Source: Ricordea florida (Eukaryota > Cnidaria > Anthozoa > Corallimorpharia > Ricordeidae). Taken from it: 64,000 nt of DNA. Shown here piece after piece: positions 17,301 to 32,888 of this stretch (the stretch's first letter is position 1; each line of letters opens with the position of its first letter). The stretch is taken from contig OX453272.1 in assembly GCA_949710005.1 (NCBI GenBank), positions 17,476,994-17,540,993 of the forward strand. Reading direction: 5' to 3'. The notes under the pieces were generated by a model. It was not told where the DNA came from, did not search any database, and saw only the letters and a program-made list of their open reading frames with translations. The translations under genes and the position numbers were made by a program.

Positions 17301-20300
17301 ATTAAGCTTTTTGCGACAACGCATGCGCCCTTAAGACACGAACCTGCCCCCTTGCAATAAAGGTCATTTTATCCTATTTTTCAGAATCTTTCCAATTCTG
17401 ACACTTTGCCGATTTATGCTATACCGCAAAAGGCAATATTTAAGAATAAAATTAGATTGATTGTGATTCGTGATTATATTGTAGTTTAGCTGTGGATATA
17501 TTTACTTAAGTCAGCCAATGGTAAAGAAGACTGCTCACACAGTACTAAACTTTATCAAACAAGTGCTTATTACACAGATTGCCGATCAATATGCCGCTTT
17601 CACCGTGTTGTAGCATTTAATATGTACTTTGTAACGCACTTTATCTCGTGTTTATACTCATTCTAGACGCTTAGGTACGATACATGCAGCTGGCTGTCAA
17701 GAAACTCAGCCTCACATATTTTGGTCAAAATGCATTATAAGAGATTGTATGGGCAGGACGACCGTCTTCTAGGTAAGTAAGTTATGTAAGCATTTTTAAT
17801 GTTCTATTTAGTTGTAATAGCACATTTTACCATAAGTTTTAAGTTTCGAATAAAATTTTGATTAGAACGATTTAATTTCAATGTAATTTTTAAGGCTTAG
17901 ACTTTTTCCCACTACGCATGCGCGCTTAAGACACGAACCTACTCCCTTGGAATAAAGGTCATTTTATCCTATTTTGAAGAATCTTTGCAATTCTGACACT
18001 TTGCCGATTTATGCTATACCGCAAAAGGAATAATTTAAGAATAAAATTAGATTGATTGTGATTCGTGGTTATATTGTAGTTTAGCTGTGGATATATTTAC
18101 TTAAGTCAGCTGATTGTAAAGAAGACATCTCACACAGTACTAAACTTTATTAAACGAGTGCTTATTACACAGATTGCCGATCAATATGCCGCTTTCACCG
18201 TGTTGTAGCATTTAATATGTACTTTGTAACGCACTTTATCTCGTGTTTATACTCATTCTAGACGCTGAGATACGACACATGCAGCTGGCTGTCAAGAAAC
18301 TCAGCCTCACAGATTTTGGTCAAAATGCATTATAAGAGATTGTATGGGCAGGACGACCGTCTTGTAGGTAAGTAAGTTATGTAAGCATTTTTAATGTTCT
18401 ATTTAGTTGTAATAGCACATTTTACCATAAGTTTTCAGTTTCGAATAAAATTTTGATTAGAACGATTTAATTTCAATGTAATTTTTAAGCTTAGACTTTT
18501 TGCCACTACGCATGCGCGTTTAAGACACGAACCTACCCTCTTGGAATAAACGTCATTTTATCCTATTTTGCAGAATCTTTGCAATTCTGACACTTTGCCG
18601 ATTTATGCTATACCGCAAAAGGAAATATTTAAGAATAAAATTAGATTAATTGTGATTCGTGATTATATTGTAGTTTAGCTGTGGATATATTTACTTAAGT
18701 CAGCTGATTGTGAAGAAGACTGCTCACACATTACTAACCTTTATCAAACAAGTGCTTATTACACAGATTGCCGATCAATATGCCGCTTTCACCGTGTTGT
18801 AGCACTTAGTATGTACTTTGTAACGCACTTTATCTCGTGTTTATACTCATTCTAGACGCTGAGATACGATACATGCACCTGGCTGTCATGAAACTCAGCC
18901 TCACAGATTTTGGTCAAAATGCATTATAAGAGATTGTATGGCCAGGACGACCGTCTTCTAGGTAAGTAAGTTATGTAAGCATTTTTAATCTTCTCTTTAG
19001 TTGTAATAGCACATTTTACCATAACTTTTAAGTTTCGAATAAAATTTTGATAAGAACGATTTAATTTTAATGTAATTTTTTAAGATTAAGCTTTTTGCGA
19101 CTACGCATGCGCCCTTAAGACACGAACCTGCCCCCTTGCAATAAAGGTCATTTTATCCTATTTTTCAGAATCTTTGCAATTCTGACACTTTGCCGATTTA
19201 TGCTATGCCGCAAAAGGCAATATTTAAGAATAAAATTAGATTGATTGTGATTCGTGATTATATTGTAGTTTAGCTGTGGATATATTTACTTAAGTCAGCT
19301 AATGGTAAAGAAGACTGCTCACACAGTACTAAACTTGATCAAACGAGTGCTTATTACACAGATTGCTGATCAATATGCCGCTTTCACCGTGTTGTAGCAT
19401 TTAATATGTACTTTGTAATGCACCTTATCTCCTGTTTATACTCATTCTAGACGCTGAGATACGATACATGCAGCTGGCTCTGAAGAAATTCAGCCTCACA
19501 GATTTTGGTCAAAATGCATTATAAGAGATTGTATGGGCAGGACGACCGTCTTCTAGGTAAGTAAGTTATGTAAGCATTTTTAAATTTCTCCTTAGTTGTA
19601 ATAGCACATTTTACCATAAGTTTTAAGTTTCGAATAAAATTTTGATTAGAACGATTTAATTTCAATGTAATTTTTAAGGCTTAGACTTTTTGCCACTACG
19701 TATGCGCGTTTAAGACACGAACCTACCCCCTTGGAATAAAGGTCATTTTATCCTATTTTGCAGAATCTTTGCAATTCTGACACTTTGCCGATTTATGCTA
19801 TACCGCAAAAGGAAATATTTAAGAATAAAATTAGATTAATTGTGATTCGTGATTATATTGTAGTTTAGCTGTGGATATATTTACTTAAGTCAGCTGATTG
19901 TGAAGAAGACTTCTCACACAGTACTAAACTTTATCAAACAAGTGCTTATTACACAGATTGCCGATCAATATGCCGCTTTCACCGTGTTGTAGCATTTAAT
20001 ATGTACTTTGTAACGCACTTTATCACTTGTTTATACTCATTCTAGACGCTGAGGTACGATACATGCAGCTGGCTGTCGTGAAACTCAGCCTCACAGATTT
20101 TGGTCAAAATGCATTATAAGAGATTGTATGGGCACGACGACCGTCTTCTAGGTAAGTAAGTTATGTAAGCATTTTTAATCTTCTCTTTAGTTGTAATAGC
20201 ACATTTTACCATAACTTTTAAGTTTCGAATAAAATTTTGATTAGAACGATTTAATTTTAATGTAATTTTTTAAGATTAAGCTTTTTGCGACTACGCATGC

Positions 20301-23300
20301 GCCCTTAAGACACGAACCTGCCCCCTTGCAATAAAGGTCATTTTATCCTATTTTTCAGAATCTTTGCAATTCTGACACTTTGCCGACTTATGCTATACCG
20401 CAAAAGGAAATTTTTAAGAATAAAATTAGATTGATTGTGATTCGTGATTATATTGTAGTTTAGCTGTGGATATATTTACTTAAGTCAGCTAATGGTAAAG
20501 AAGACTGCTCACACAGTACTAAACTTGAACAAACGAGTGCTTATTACACAGATTGCCGATCAATATGCCGCTCTCACCGTGTTGTAGCATTTAATATGTA
20601 CTTTGTAATGCACTTTATCTCGTGTTTATACTAATTCTAGACGCTGAGATACGATACATGCAGCTGGCTCTGAAGAAATTCAGCCTCACAGATTTTGGTC
20701 AAAATGCATTATAAGAGATTGCATGGGCAGGACGACCGTCTTCTAGGTAAGTAAGTTATGTAAGCATTTTTAATGTTCTCTTTAGTTGTAATAGCACATT
20801 TTACCATAAGTTTTAAGTTTCGAATAAAATTTTCATTAGAACGATTTAATTTCAATGTAATTTTTAAGGCTTAGACTTTTTGCCACTACGCATGCGCGTT
20901 TAAGACACGAACCTACCCGCTTGCAATAAAGGTCATTTTATCCTATTTTGCAGAATCTTTGCAATTCTGACACTTTGCCGATTTATGCTATACCGCAAAA
21001 GGCAATATTTAAGAATAAAATTAGATTGATTGTGATTCGTGATTATATTGTAGTTTAGCTGTGGATATATTTACTTAAGTCAGCTGATTGTAAAGAAGAC
21101 TGCTCACACAGTACTAAACTTTATTAAACGAGTGCTTATTACACAGATTGCCGATCAATATGCCGCTTTCACCGTGTTATAGCATTTAATATGTACTTTG
21201 TAACGCACTTTATCTCGTGTTTATACTCATTCTAGACGCTGAGATACGATACATGCAGCTGGCTGTCAAGAAACTCAGCCTCACAGATTTTGGTCAAAAT
21301 GCATTATAAGAGATTGTATGGGCAGGACGACCGTCTTCTAGGTAAGTAAGTTATGTAAGCATTTTTAATGTTCTATTTAGTTGTAATAGCACATTTTACC
21401 ATAAGTTTTAAGTTTCGAATAAAATTTTGATTAGAACGATTTAATTTTAATGTAATTTTTTAAGATTAAGCTTTTTGCGACTACGCATGCGCCCTTAAGA
21501 CACGAACCTGCCCCCTTGCAATAAAGGTCATTTTATCCTATTTTTCAGAATCTTTGCAATTCTGACACTTTGCCGATTTATGCTATACCGCAAAAGGCAA
21601 TATTTGAGAATAAAATTAGATTGATTGTGATTCGTGATGATATTGTAGTTTAGCTGTGGATATATTTACTTAAGTCAGCTGATTGTAAAGAAGACTGCTC
21701 ACACAGTACTAAACTTTATTAAACGAGTGCTTATTACACAGATTGCCGATCAATATGCCGCTTTCACCGTGTTATAGCATTTAATATGTACTTTGTAACG
21801 CACTTTATCTCGTGTTTATACTCATTCTAGACGCTGAGATACGATACATGCAGCTGGCTCTGAATAAACTCAGCCTCACAGATTTTGGTCAAAATGCATT
21901 ATAAGAGATGGTATGGGCAGGACGACTGTCTTCTAGGTAAGTAAGTTATGTAAGCATTTTTAATGTTCTCTTTAGTTGTAATAGCACATTTTACCATAAG
22001 TTGTAAGTTTCGAATAAAATTTTGATTAGAACGATTTAATTTCAATGTAATTTTTAAGGCTTAGACTTTTTGCCACTACGCATGCGCGTTTAAGACACGA
22101 ACCTACCCGCTTGCAATAAAGGTGATTTTATCCTATTTTGCAGAATCTTTGCAATTCTGACACTTTGCCGATTTATGCTATACCGCAAAAGGCAATATTT
22201 AAGAATAAAATTAGATTGATTGTGATTCGTGATGATATTGTAGTTTAGCTGTGGATATATTTACTTAAGTCAGCTGATTGTAAAGAAGACTGCTCACACA
22301 GTACTAAACTTTAATAAACGAGTGCTTATTACACAGATTGCCGATCAATATGCCGCCTTAACCGTGTTGTAGCATTTAATATGTACTTTGTAACGCACTT
22401 TATCTCGTGTTTATACTCATTCTAGACGCTGAGATACGATACATGCAGCTGGCTGTCAAGAAACTCACCCTCACAGATTTTGGTCAAAATGCATTATAAG
22501 AGATTGTATGGGCAGGACGACCGTCTTCTAGGTAAGTAAGTTATGTAAGCATTTTTAATGTTCTCTTTAGTTGTAATAGCACATTTTACCATAAGTTTTA
22601 AGTTTCGAATAAAATTTTGATTAGAACGATTTAATTTCAATGTAATTTTTAAGGCTTAGACTTTTTGCCACAACGTATGCGCGTTTAAGACACGAACCTA
22701 CCCCCTTGGAATAAAGGTCATTTTATCCTATTTTGCAGAATCTTTGCAATTCTGACACTTTGCCGATTTATGCTATACCGCAAAAGGAAATATTTAAGAA
22801 TAAAATTAGATTAATTGTGATTCGTAATTATATTGTACTTTAGCTGTGGATATATTTGCTTAAGTCAGCTGATTGTGAAGAAGACTTCTCACACAGTACT
22901 AAACTTTATCAAACAAGTGCTTATTACACAGATTGCCGATCAATATGCCGCTTTCACCGTGTTGTAGCATTTAATATGTACTTTGTAACGCACTTTATCT
23001 CGTGTTTATACTCATTCTAGACGCTGAGATACGATACATGCACCTGGCTGTCATTAAACTCAGCCTCACAGATTTTGGTCAAAATGCATTATAAGAGATT
23101 GTATGGGCACGACGACCGTCTTCTAGGTAAGTGAGTTATGTAAGCATTTTTAATCTTCTCTTTAGTTGTAATAGCACATTTTACCATAACTTTTAAGTTT
23201 CGAATAAAATTTTGATTAGAACGATTTAATTTTAATGTAATTTTTTAAGATTAAGCTTTTTGCGACTACGCATGCGCCCTTAAGACACGAACCTGCCCCC

Positions 23301-24529
23301 TTGCAATAAAGGTCATTTTATCCCATTTTTCAGAATCTTTGCAATTCTGACACTTTGCCGATTTATGCTATACCGCAAAAGGCAATATTTAAGAATAAAA
23401 TTAGATTGATTGTGATTCGTGATTATATTGTAGTTTAGCTGTGGATATATTTACTTAAGTCAGCTGATTGTAAAGAAGACTGCTCACACAGTACTAAACT
23501 TTATTAAACGAGTGCTTATTACACAGATTGCCGATCAATATGCCGCTTTCACCGTGTTATAGCATTTAATATGTACTTTGTAACGCACTTTATCTCGTGT
23601 TTATACTCATTCTAGACGCTGAGATACGATACATGCAGCTGGCTGTCAAGAAACTCAGCCTCACAGATTTTGGTCAAAATGCATTATAAGAGATTGTATG
23701 GGCAGGACGACCGTCTTCTAGGTAAGTAAGTTATGTAGGCATTTTTAATGTTCTGTTTAGTTGTAGTAGCACATTTTACTATAAGTTTTAAGTTTTAATT
23801 AAAATTTTGATTAGAACGATTTAATTTCAATGTAACTCTTAACGCTTAGACCTTTTGCCACTACGCATGCGCGTTTGAGATACGAACCTACCTCCTTGGA
23901 ATACAGGTGATTTTATGCTTTTTTCCAGAATCTTTGCAATTCTGACACTTTGCCGACTTACGCTATACCGCAAAAGGCAATATTTAAGAATAAAATTAGA
24001 TTGATTGTGATTCGTGATTATATTGTAGTTTAGCTGTAAATATATTTACTGTAACCAGCTAATTGTAAACAAGACTGCTCACACAGTACTAAACTTTATC
24101 AAACGATTGCCTATTACACAGATTGCCGATCAATAAGCCGCTTTCACCGTGTTGTAGCATTTAATATGTACTTTGTAACGCACTTTATCTCGTGTTTATA
24201 CTCATTCTAGACGCTGAGATACGATACATGCAGCTGGCTGTCAAGAAACTTAGCCTTACAGATTTTGATCAAAATGCATTATAAGAGATTGTATGGGCAG
24301 GACGACCGTCTTCTAGGTAAGTAAGTTATGTAAGCATTCTTAATCTTCTCTTTAGTTGTAATAGCACATTTTACCATAAGTTTTAAGTTTCGAATAAAAT
24401 TTTGATTAGAACGATTTAATTTCAATGTAATTCTTAAGGCTTAGACCTTTTGCCCCTACGCATGCGCGTCTTAGACACGAACCTACGTCCTTGGAATACA
24501 GGTGATTTTATCCTTTTTTGCAGAATCTT

Positions 24530-24531
24530 TG
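24530..24531. other. 16-bp deletion junction inside one monomer
   Basis: The bases GCAATTCTGACACTTT present in other monomers are missing between CAGAATCTTT and GCCGATTTAT. The deletion is flanked by the short direct repeat CTTTGC in intact copies, consistent with slippage. Confidence 0.85.
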
Positions 24532-27500
24532 CCGATTTATGCTATACCGCAAAAGGCAATACTTAAGAATAAAATTAGATTGATTGTGATTTGTGATTAT
24601 ATTGTAGTTTAGCTGCTGATATATTAACTTAAGTAAGCTGATTGTAAAGACGACTGCTTACATAGTACTAAACTTTATCAAACGAGTGCTTATTACACAG
24701 ATTGCCAATCAATATTCCGTTTTCACCGTGTTGTAGAATTTAATATTTACTTTGTAGCGCACTTTATCTCGTGTTTATACTCATTCTAGACGCTAAGATA
24801 CGATACATGCAGCTGGCTGTCAAGAAACTCAGCCTCACAGATTTTGGTCAAAATGCATTATAAGAGATTGTATGGGCAGGACGACCGTCTTCTGGGAGAG
24901 TAAGTTATGTGAGCATTTTTAATCTTCTCTTTAGTTGTAATAGCACATTTTACCATAAGTTTTAAGTTCCGAATAAAATTTTGATTAGAACGATTTAATT
25001 TCAATGTAAATTTTAAGGCTTAGACTTTTTGCCACTACGCATGCGCGTTTAAGACACGAACCTACCCCCTTGGAATAAATATGATTTTATCCTATTTTGC
25101 AGAATCTTTGCAATTCTGACACTTTGCCGACTTATGCTATACCGCAAAAGGCAATATTTAAGAATAAAATTAGACTTATTGTGATTCGTGATTATATTGT
25201 AGTTTAGCTGTGGATATATTTACTGAAGTCAGCTAATTGTAAAGAAGACTGCTCACACAGTACTAAACTTTATCAAAAGAGTGCTTATTACACAGATTGC
25301 CGATAAATATGCCGCTTTCACCGTGTTGTAGCATTTAATATGTACTTTGTAACGCACTTTATCTCGTGTTTATTCTAATTCTAGACGCTGAGATACGATA
25401 CATGCAGCTGGCTCTCAAGAAACTCAGCCTCACAGATTTTGGTCAAAATTCATTATAAGAGATTGTATGGGCAGGACGACCGTCTTGTAGGTAAGTAAGT
25501 TATGTAAGCATTTCTAATCTTTTCTTTAGTTGTAATAGCACATTTTACCATAAGTTTTAAGTTTCGAATAAAATTTTGATTAGAACGACTTAATTTCAAT
25601 GTAATTCTTAAGGATTAGACTTTTTCCCACTACGCATGCGCGTTTGAGAAACGAACCTACCTCCTTGGAATACAGGTGATTTTATGCTATTTTCCAGAAT
25701 CTTTGCAATTCTGACACTTTGCCGAATAATGCTATACCGCAAAAGGCAATATTTAAGAATAAAATTAAGTTGATAGTGATTCGTGATTATATTGTAGTTT
25801 AGCTGTGGATATATTTACTTAAGTCAGCTGATTGTAAAGAAGACTGCTCACACAGTACTAAACTTTATCAAACGATTGCCTATTACACAGATTTCTGATC
25901 AATATGCCGCTTTCACCGTGTTGTAGCATTTAATATGTACTTTGTAACGCACTTTATCTCGTGTTTATACTAATTCTAGACGCTGAGACACGATACATGC
26001 AGCTGGCTGTCAAGAAACTCAGCCTTACAGATTTTGGTCAAAATGCATTATAAGAGATTGTATGGGCAGGACGACCGTCTTCTAGGTAAGTAAGTTATGT
26101 AAGCATTTTTAATGTTCTCTTTAGTTGTAATAGCACATTTTACCATAAGTTTTAAGTTTCGAATAAAATTTTGATTAGAACGATTTAATTTCAATGTAAT
26201 TCTTAAGGCTTAGACTTTTTGCCACTACGCATGCGCGTTTAAGACACGAACCTACCCCCTTGGAATAAAGGTCGCTTTATCCTATTTTGCAAAAAAATTG
26301 TAATTCTGACACTTTGCCGACTTATGCTATACCGCAAAAGGCAATATTTAAGAATAAAATTAAGTTGATAGTGATTCGTGATTATATTGTAGTTTAGCTG
26401 TGGATATATTTACTTAAGTCAGCTGATTGTAAAGAAGACTGCTCACACAGTACTAAACTTTATCAAACGAGTGCTTATTACACAGATTGCCGATCAATAT
26501 GCCGCTTTCACCGTGTTGTAGCATTTAATATATACGTTGTAACGCACTTTATATCGTGTTTATACTCATTCTAGACGCTGAGATACGATACATGCAGCTG
26601 GCTGTCAAGAAACTCAGTCTCACAGATTTTGGTCAAAATGCATTATAAGAGATTGTATGGGAAGGACGACCGTGTTGTAGGTAAGTAAGTTATGTAAGCA
26701 TTTTTAATCTTCTCTTTAGTTGCAATAGCACATTTTACCATAAGTTTTAAGTTTCGAATAAAATTTTCATTAGCACGATTTAATTTCAATGTAATTCTTA
26801 AGGCTTAGACTTTTTGCCACTACGCATGCGCGTTTGAGACACGAACCTACCTCCTTGGAATACAGGTCATTTTATGCTATTTTCCAGAATCTTTGCAATT
26901 CTGACACTTTGTCGACTTATGCTATACCGCAAAAGGCAATATTTAAGAATAAAATTAGATTGATTGTGATTCGTGATTATATTGTAGTTTAGCTGTAAAT
27001 ATATTTACTGAAACCAGCTAATTGTAAACAAGACTGCTCACACAGTACTAAACTTTATCAAACGATTGCCTATTACAAAGATTGCCGATCAATATGCCGC
27101 TTTCACCGTGTTGTAGCATTTAATATGTACTTTGTAACGCACTTTATCTCGTGTTTATACTAATTCTAGACGCTGAGACACGATACATGCAGCTGGCTGT
27201 CAAGAAACTCAGCCTTACAGATTTTGGTCAAAATGCATTATAAGAGATTGTATTGGCAGGACGACCGTCTTCTACGTAAGTAAGTTATGTAAGCATTTTT
27301 AATGTTCTCTTTAGTTGTAATAGCACATTTTACCCTAAGTTTTAAGTTTCGAATAATATTTTGATTAGAACGGTTTAATTTCAATGTAAATTTTAAGGCT
27401 TAGACTTTTTGCCACTACGCATGCGCGTTTAAGACACGAACCTACCCCCTTGGAGTAAAGGTCGTTTTATCCTATTATGCAAAATATTTGATATTCTGAC

Positions 27501-30500
27501 ACTTTGCCAACTTATGCTATACCGGAAAAGGCAATATTTAAGAATACAATTAAATTGATAGTGATTCGTGATTATATTGTAGTTTAGCTGTTGCATATAT
27601 TTACTTAAGTCAGCAAATTGTAAAGAAGACTGCTCACACAGTACTAAACTTTATCAAACGAGTGCTTATTACACAAAAGGCCGATCAATATGCCGCTTTC
27701 ACCGTGTTGTAGCATTTAGTATGTACTTTTTAACGCACTTTATCTCGTGTTTATACTCATTCTAGACGCTGAGATACGATACATGCAGCTGGCTGTCAAG
27801 AAACTCAGCCTCACAGATTTTGGTCAGAATGCATAATAAGAGATTGTATGGGCAGGACGACCGTCTTCTAGGTAAGTAAGTTATGTAAGCATTTTTAATG
27901 TTCTCTTTAGTTGTAATAGCACATTTTACCATAAGTTTTAAGTTTCGAATAATATTTTGATTAGAACGCTTTAATTTCAATGTAAATTTTAAGGCTTAGA
28001 CTTTTTGCCACTACGCATGCGCGTTTAAGACACGAACCTACGCCCTTGGAGTAAAGGTCGTTTTATCCTATTATGCAAAATATTTGATATTCTGACACTT
28101 TGCCAACTTATGCTATACCGGAAAAGGCAATATTTAAGAATACAATTAAATTGATAGTGATTCGTGATTATATTGTAGTTTAGCTGTGGATATATTTACT
28201 TAAGTCAGCTGATTGTAAAGAAGACTGCTTACACAGTACTAAACTTTATCAAACGAGTGCTTATTACACAGATTGCCGATCAATATGCCGCTTTCACCGT
28301 GTTGTAGCATTTAATATGTACTTTGTAACGCACTTTATCTCGTGTTTATACTCATTCTAGACGCTGAGATACGATACATGCAGCTGGCTGTCAAGAAACT
28401 CAGCCTCACAGATTTTGGTCAAAATGCATTATAAGAGATTGTATGGGAAGGACGACCGTGTTGTAGGTAAGTAAGTTATGTAAGCATTTTTAATCTTCTC
28501 TTTAGTTGTAATAGCACATTTTACCATAAGTTTTAAGTTTCGAATAAAATTTTGATTAGAACGATTTAATTTCAATGTAATTCTTAAGGCTTAGACTTTA
28601 TGCCACTACGCATGCGCGTTTGAGACACGAACCTACCTCCTTGGAATACAGGTGATTTTATGCTTTTTTCCAGAATCTTTGCAATTCTGACACTTTGCCG
28701 ACTTACGCTATACCGCAAAAGGCAATATTTAAGAATAAAATTAGATTGATTGTGATTCGTGATTATATTGTAGTTTAGCTGTAAATATATTTACTGAAAC
28801 CAGCTAATTGTAAACAAGACTGCTCACACAGTACTAAACTTTATCAAACGATTGCCTATTACACAGATTGCCGATCAATATGCCGCTTTCACCGTGTTGT
28901 AGCATTTAATATGTACTTTGTAACGCACTTTATCTCGTGTTTATACTAATTCTAGACGCTGAGACACGATACATGCAGCTGGCTGTCAAGAAACTCAGCC
29001 TTACAGATTTTGGTCAAAATGCATTATAAGAGATTGTATGGGCAGGACGACCGTCTTCTAGGTAAGTAAGTTATGTAAGCATTTTTAATGTTGTCTTTAG
29101 TTGTAATAGCACATTTTACCATAAGTTTTAAGTTTCGAATAAAATTTTGATTAGAACGATTTAATTTCAATGTAATTTTTAAGGCTTAGACTTTTTGCCA
29201 CTACGCATGCGCGTTTAAGACACGAACCTACCCCCTTGGAATAAAGGTCGCTTTATCCTATTTTGCAAAAAAATTCCAATTCTGACACTTTGCCGACTTA
29301 TGCTATACCGCAAAAGGCAATATTTAAGAATAAAATTAAGTTGATAGTGATTCGTGATTATATTGTAGTTTAGCTGTGGATATATTTACTTAAGTCAGCT
29401 GATTGTAGAGAAGACTGCTCACACAGTACTAGACTTTATCAAACGAGTGCTTATTACACAGATTGCCGATCAATATGCCGCTTTCACAGTTTTGTAGCAT
29501 TTAATATATACTTTGTAACGCACTTTATATCGTGTTTATACTCATTCTAGACGCTGAGATACGATACATGCAGCTGGTTGTCAAGAAACTCAGCCTCACA
29601 GATTTTGGTCAAAATGCATTATAAGAGATTGTATGGGAAGGACGACCGTGTTGTAGGTAAGTAAGTTATGTAAGCATTTTTAATCTTCTCTTTAGTTGTA
29701 ATAGCACATTTTACCATAAGTTTTAAGTTTCGAATAAAATTTTGATTAGAACGATTTAATTTCAATGTAATTCTTAAAACTTAGTCTTTTTGCCACTACG
29801 CATGCGCGTTTGAGACACGAAGCTACCTCCTTGGAATACACGTGATTTTATGCTATTTTCCAGAATCTTTGCAATTCTGACACTTTGCCGACTTATGCTA
29901 TACCGCAAAAGGCAATATTTAAGAATAAAATTAGTTTGATTGTGATTCGTGATTATATTGTAGTTTAGCTGTAAATATATTTACTGTAACCAGCTAATTG
30001 TAAACAAGACTGCTCACACAGTACTAAATTTTATCAAACGATTGCCTATTACACAGATTGCCGATCAATATGCCGCTTTCACCGTGTTGTAGCATTTAAT
30101 ATGTACTTTGTAACGCACTTTATCTCGTGTTTATACTCATTCTAGACGCTGAGATACGATACATGCAGCTGGCTGTCAAGAAACTCAGCCTTACAGATTT
30201 TGGTCAAAATGCATTATAAGAGATTGTATGGGGAGGACGACCGTCTTCCAGGTAAGTAAGTTCTGTAGGCATTTTTAATGTTCTCTTTAGTTGTAGTAGC
30301 ACATTTTACTATAACTTTTAAGTTTTAATTAAAATTTTGATTAGAACGATTTAATTTCAATGTAATTCTTAAGGCTTAGACCTTTTGCCACTACGCATGC
30401 GCGTTTTAGAGACGAACCTACCTTCTTGGAATACAGGTGATTTTATCCTATTTTGCAGAATCTTTAAAATTCTGACACTCTGCCGAGTTATGCTATACCG

Positions 30501-32888
30501 CAAAAGGCAATATTTAAGAATAAAATTAGATTGATTGTGATTCGTGATTATATTGTAGTTTAGCTGTGGATATATTTACTTAAGTCAGCTGATTGTAAAG
30601 AAGACTGCTCACACAGTACTAAACTTTATCAAACGATTGCCTATTACACAGATTTCTGATCAATATGCCGCTTTCACCGTGTTGTAGCATTTAATATGTA
30701 CTTTGTAACGCACTTTATCTCGTGTTTATACTAATTCTAGACGCTGAGACACGATACATGCAGCTGGCTGTCAAGAAACTCAGCCTTACAGATTTTGGTC
30801 AAAATGCATTATAAGAGATTGTATGGGCAGGACGACCGTCTTCTAGGTAAGTAAGTTATGTAAGCATTTTTAATGTTCTCTTTAGTTGTAATAGCACATT
30901 TTACCATAAGTTTTAAGTTTCGAATAAAATTTTGATTAGAACGATTTAATTTCAATGTAATTCTTAAGGCTTAGACTTTTTGCCACTACGCATGCGCGTT
31001 TAAGACACGAACCTACCCCCTTGGAATAAAGGTCGCTTTATCCTATTTTGCAAAAAAATTGTAATTCTGACACTTTGCCGACTTATGCTATACCGCAAAA
31101 GGCAATATTTAAGAATAAAATTAAGTTGATAGTGATTCGTGATTATATTGTAGTTTAGCTGTGGATATATTTACTTAAGTCAGCTGATTGTAGAGAAGAC
31201 TGCTCACACAGTACTAGACTTTATCAAACGAGTGCTTATTACACAGATTGCCGATCAATATGCCGCTTTCACAGTTTTGTAGCATTTAATATATACTTTG
31301 TAACGCACTTTATATCGTGTTTATACTCATTCTAGACGCTGAGATACGATACATGCAGCTGGTTGTCAAGAAACTCAGCCTCACAGATTTTGGTCAAAAT
31401 GCATTATAAGAGATTGTATGGGAAGGACGACCGTGTTGTAGGTAAGTAAGTTATGTAAGCATTTTTAATCTTCTCTTTAGTTGTAATAGCACATTTTACC
31501 ATAAGTTTTAAGTTTCGAATAAAATTTTGATTAGAACGATTTAATTTCAATGTAATTCTTAAGGCTTAGTCTTTTTGCCACTACGCATGCGCGTTTGAGA
31601 CACGAACCTACCTCCTTGGAATACACGTGATTTTATGCTATTTTCCAGAATCTTTGCAATTCTGACACTTTGCCGACTTATGCTATACCGCAAAAGGCAA
31701 TATTTAAGAATAAAATTAGATTGATTGTGATTCGTGATTATATTGTAGTTTAGCTGTAAATATATTTACTTAAGTCAGCTAATTGTAAAGATTACTGCTC
31801 ACACAGTACTAAACTTTATCAAACGAGTTCTTATTACACAGATTGCCGATTAATATGCCGCTTTCACCGTGTTGTAGCATTTAATATGTACTTTGTAACG
31901 CAATTTATCTCGTGTTTATACTCATTCTAGACGCTGAGATACGATACATGCAGCTGGCTCTTAAGAAACTCAGCCTCACAGATTTTGGTCAAAATGCATT
32001 ATAAGAGATTGTATGGGAAGGACGACCGTTATGTAGGTAAGTAATTTATGTAAGCATTTTTAATCTTCTCTTTAGTTGTAATAGCACATTTTACCATAAC
32101 TTTTAAGTTTCGAATAAAATTTTGATTAGAACGATTTAATTTCAATGTAATTCTTAAGGCTTAGACTTTTTGCCACTACCCATGCGCGTTTGAGACACGA
32201 ACCTACCTCCTTGGAATACAGGTGATTTTATCCTATTTTTCAGAATCTTTGCAATTCTGACACTTTGCCGACTTATGCTATACCGCAAAAGGCAATATTT
32301 AAGAATAAAATTAGATTGATTGTGATTCGTGATGATATTGTAGTTTAGCTGTAAATATATTTACTGTAACCAGCTAATTGTAAACAAGACTGCTCACACA
32401 GCACTAAACTTTATCAAACGAGTGCTTATTACACAGATTGCCGATCAATATACCGCTTTCACCGTGTTGTAGCATTTAATATGTACTTTGTAACGCACTT
32501 TATCTCGTGTTTATACTAATTCTAGACGCTGAGACACGATACATGCAGCTGGCTGTCAAGAAACTCAGCCTTAACGATTTTGGTCAAAATGCATTATAAG
32601 AGATTGTATGGGCAGGACGACCGTCTTCTAGGTAAGTAATTTATGTAAGCATTTTTAATGTTCTCTTTAGTTGTAATAGCACATTTTACCATAAGTTTTA
32701 AGTTTCGAATAAAATTTTGATTAGAACGATTTAATTTCAATGTAATTTTTAAGGCTTAGACATTTTGCCACTACGCTTGCGCGTTTGAGACACGAACCTA
32801 CCTCCTTGGAATACAGGTGATTTTATCCTATTTTGCAGAATCTTTGCAATTCTGACACTTTGCCGAGTTATGCTATACCGCAAAAGGC

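Noticed and set aside
27762-27980. 72-codon minus-strand frame inside the array
   Set aside because: It is present in one monomer only and lost in neighbouring copies; a chance frame in satellite DNA.
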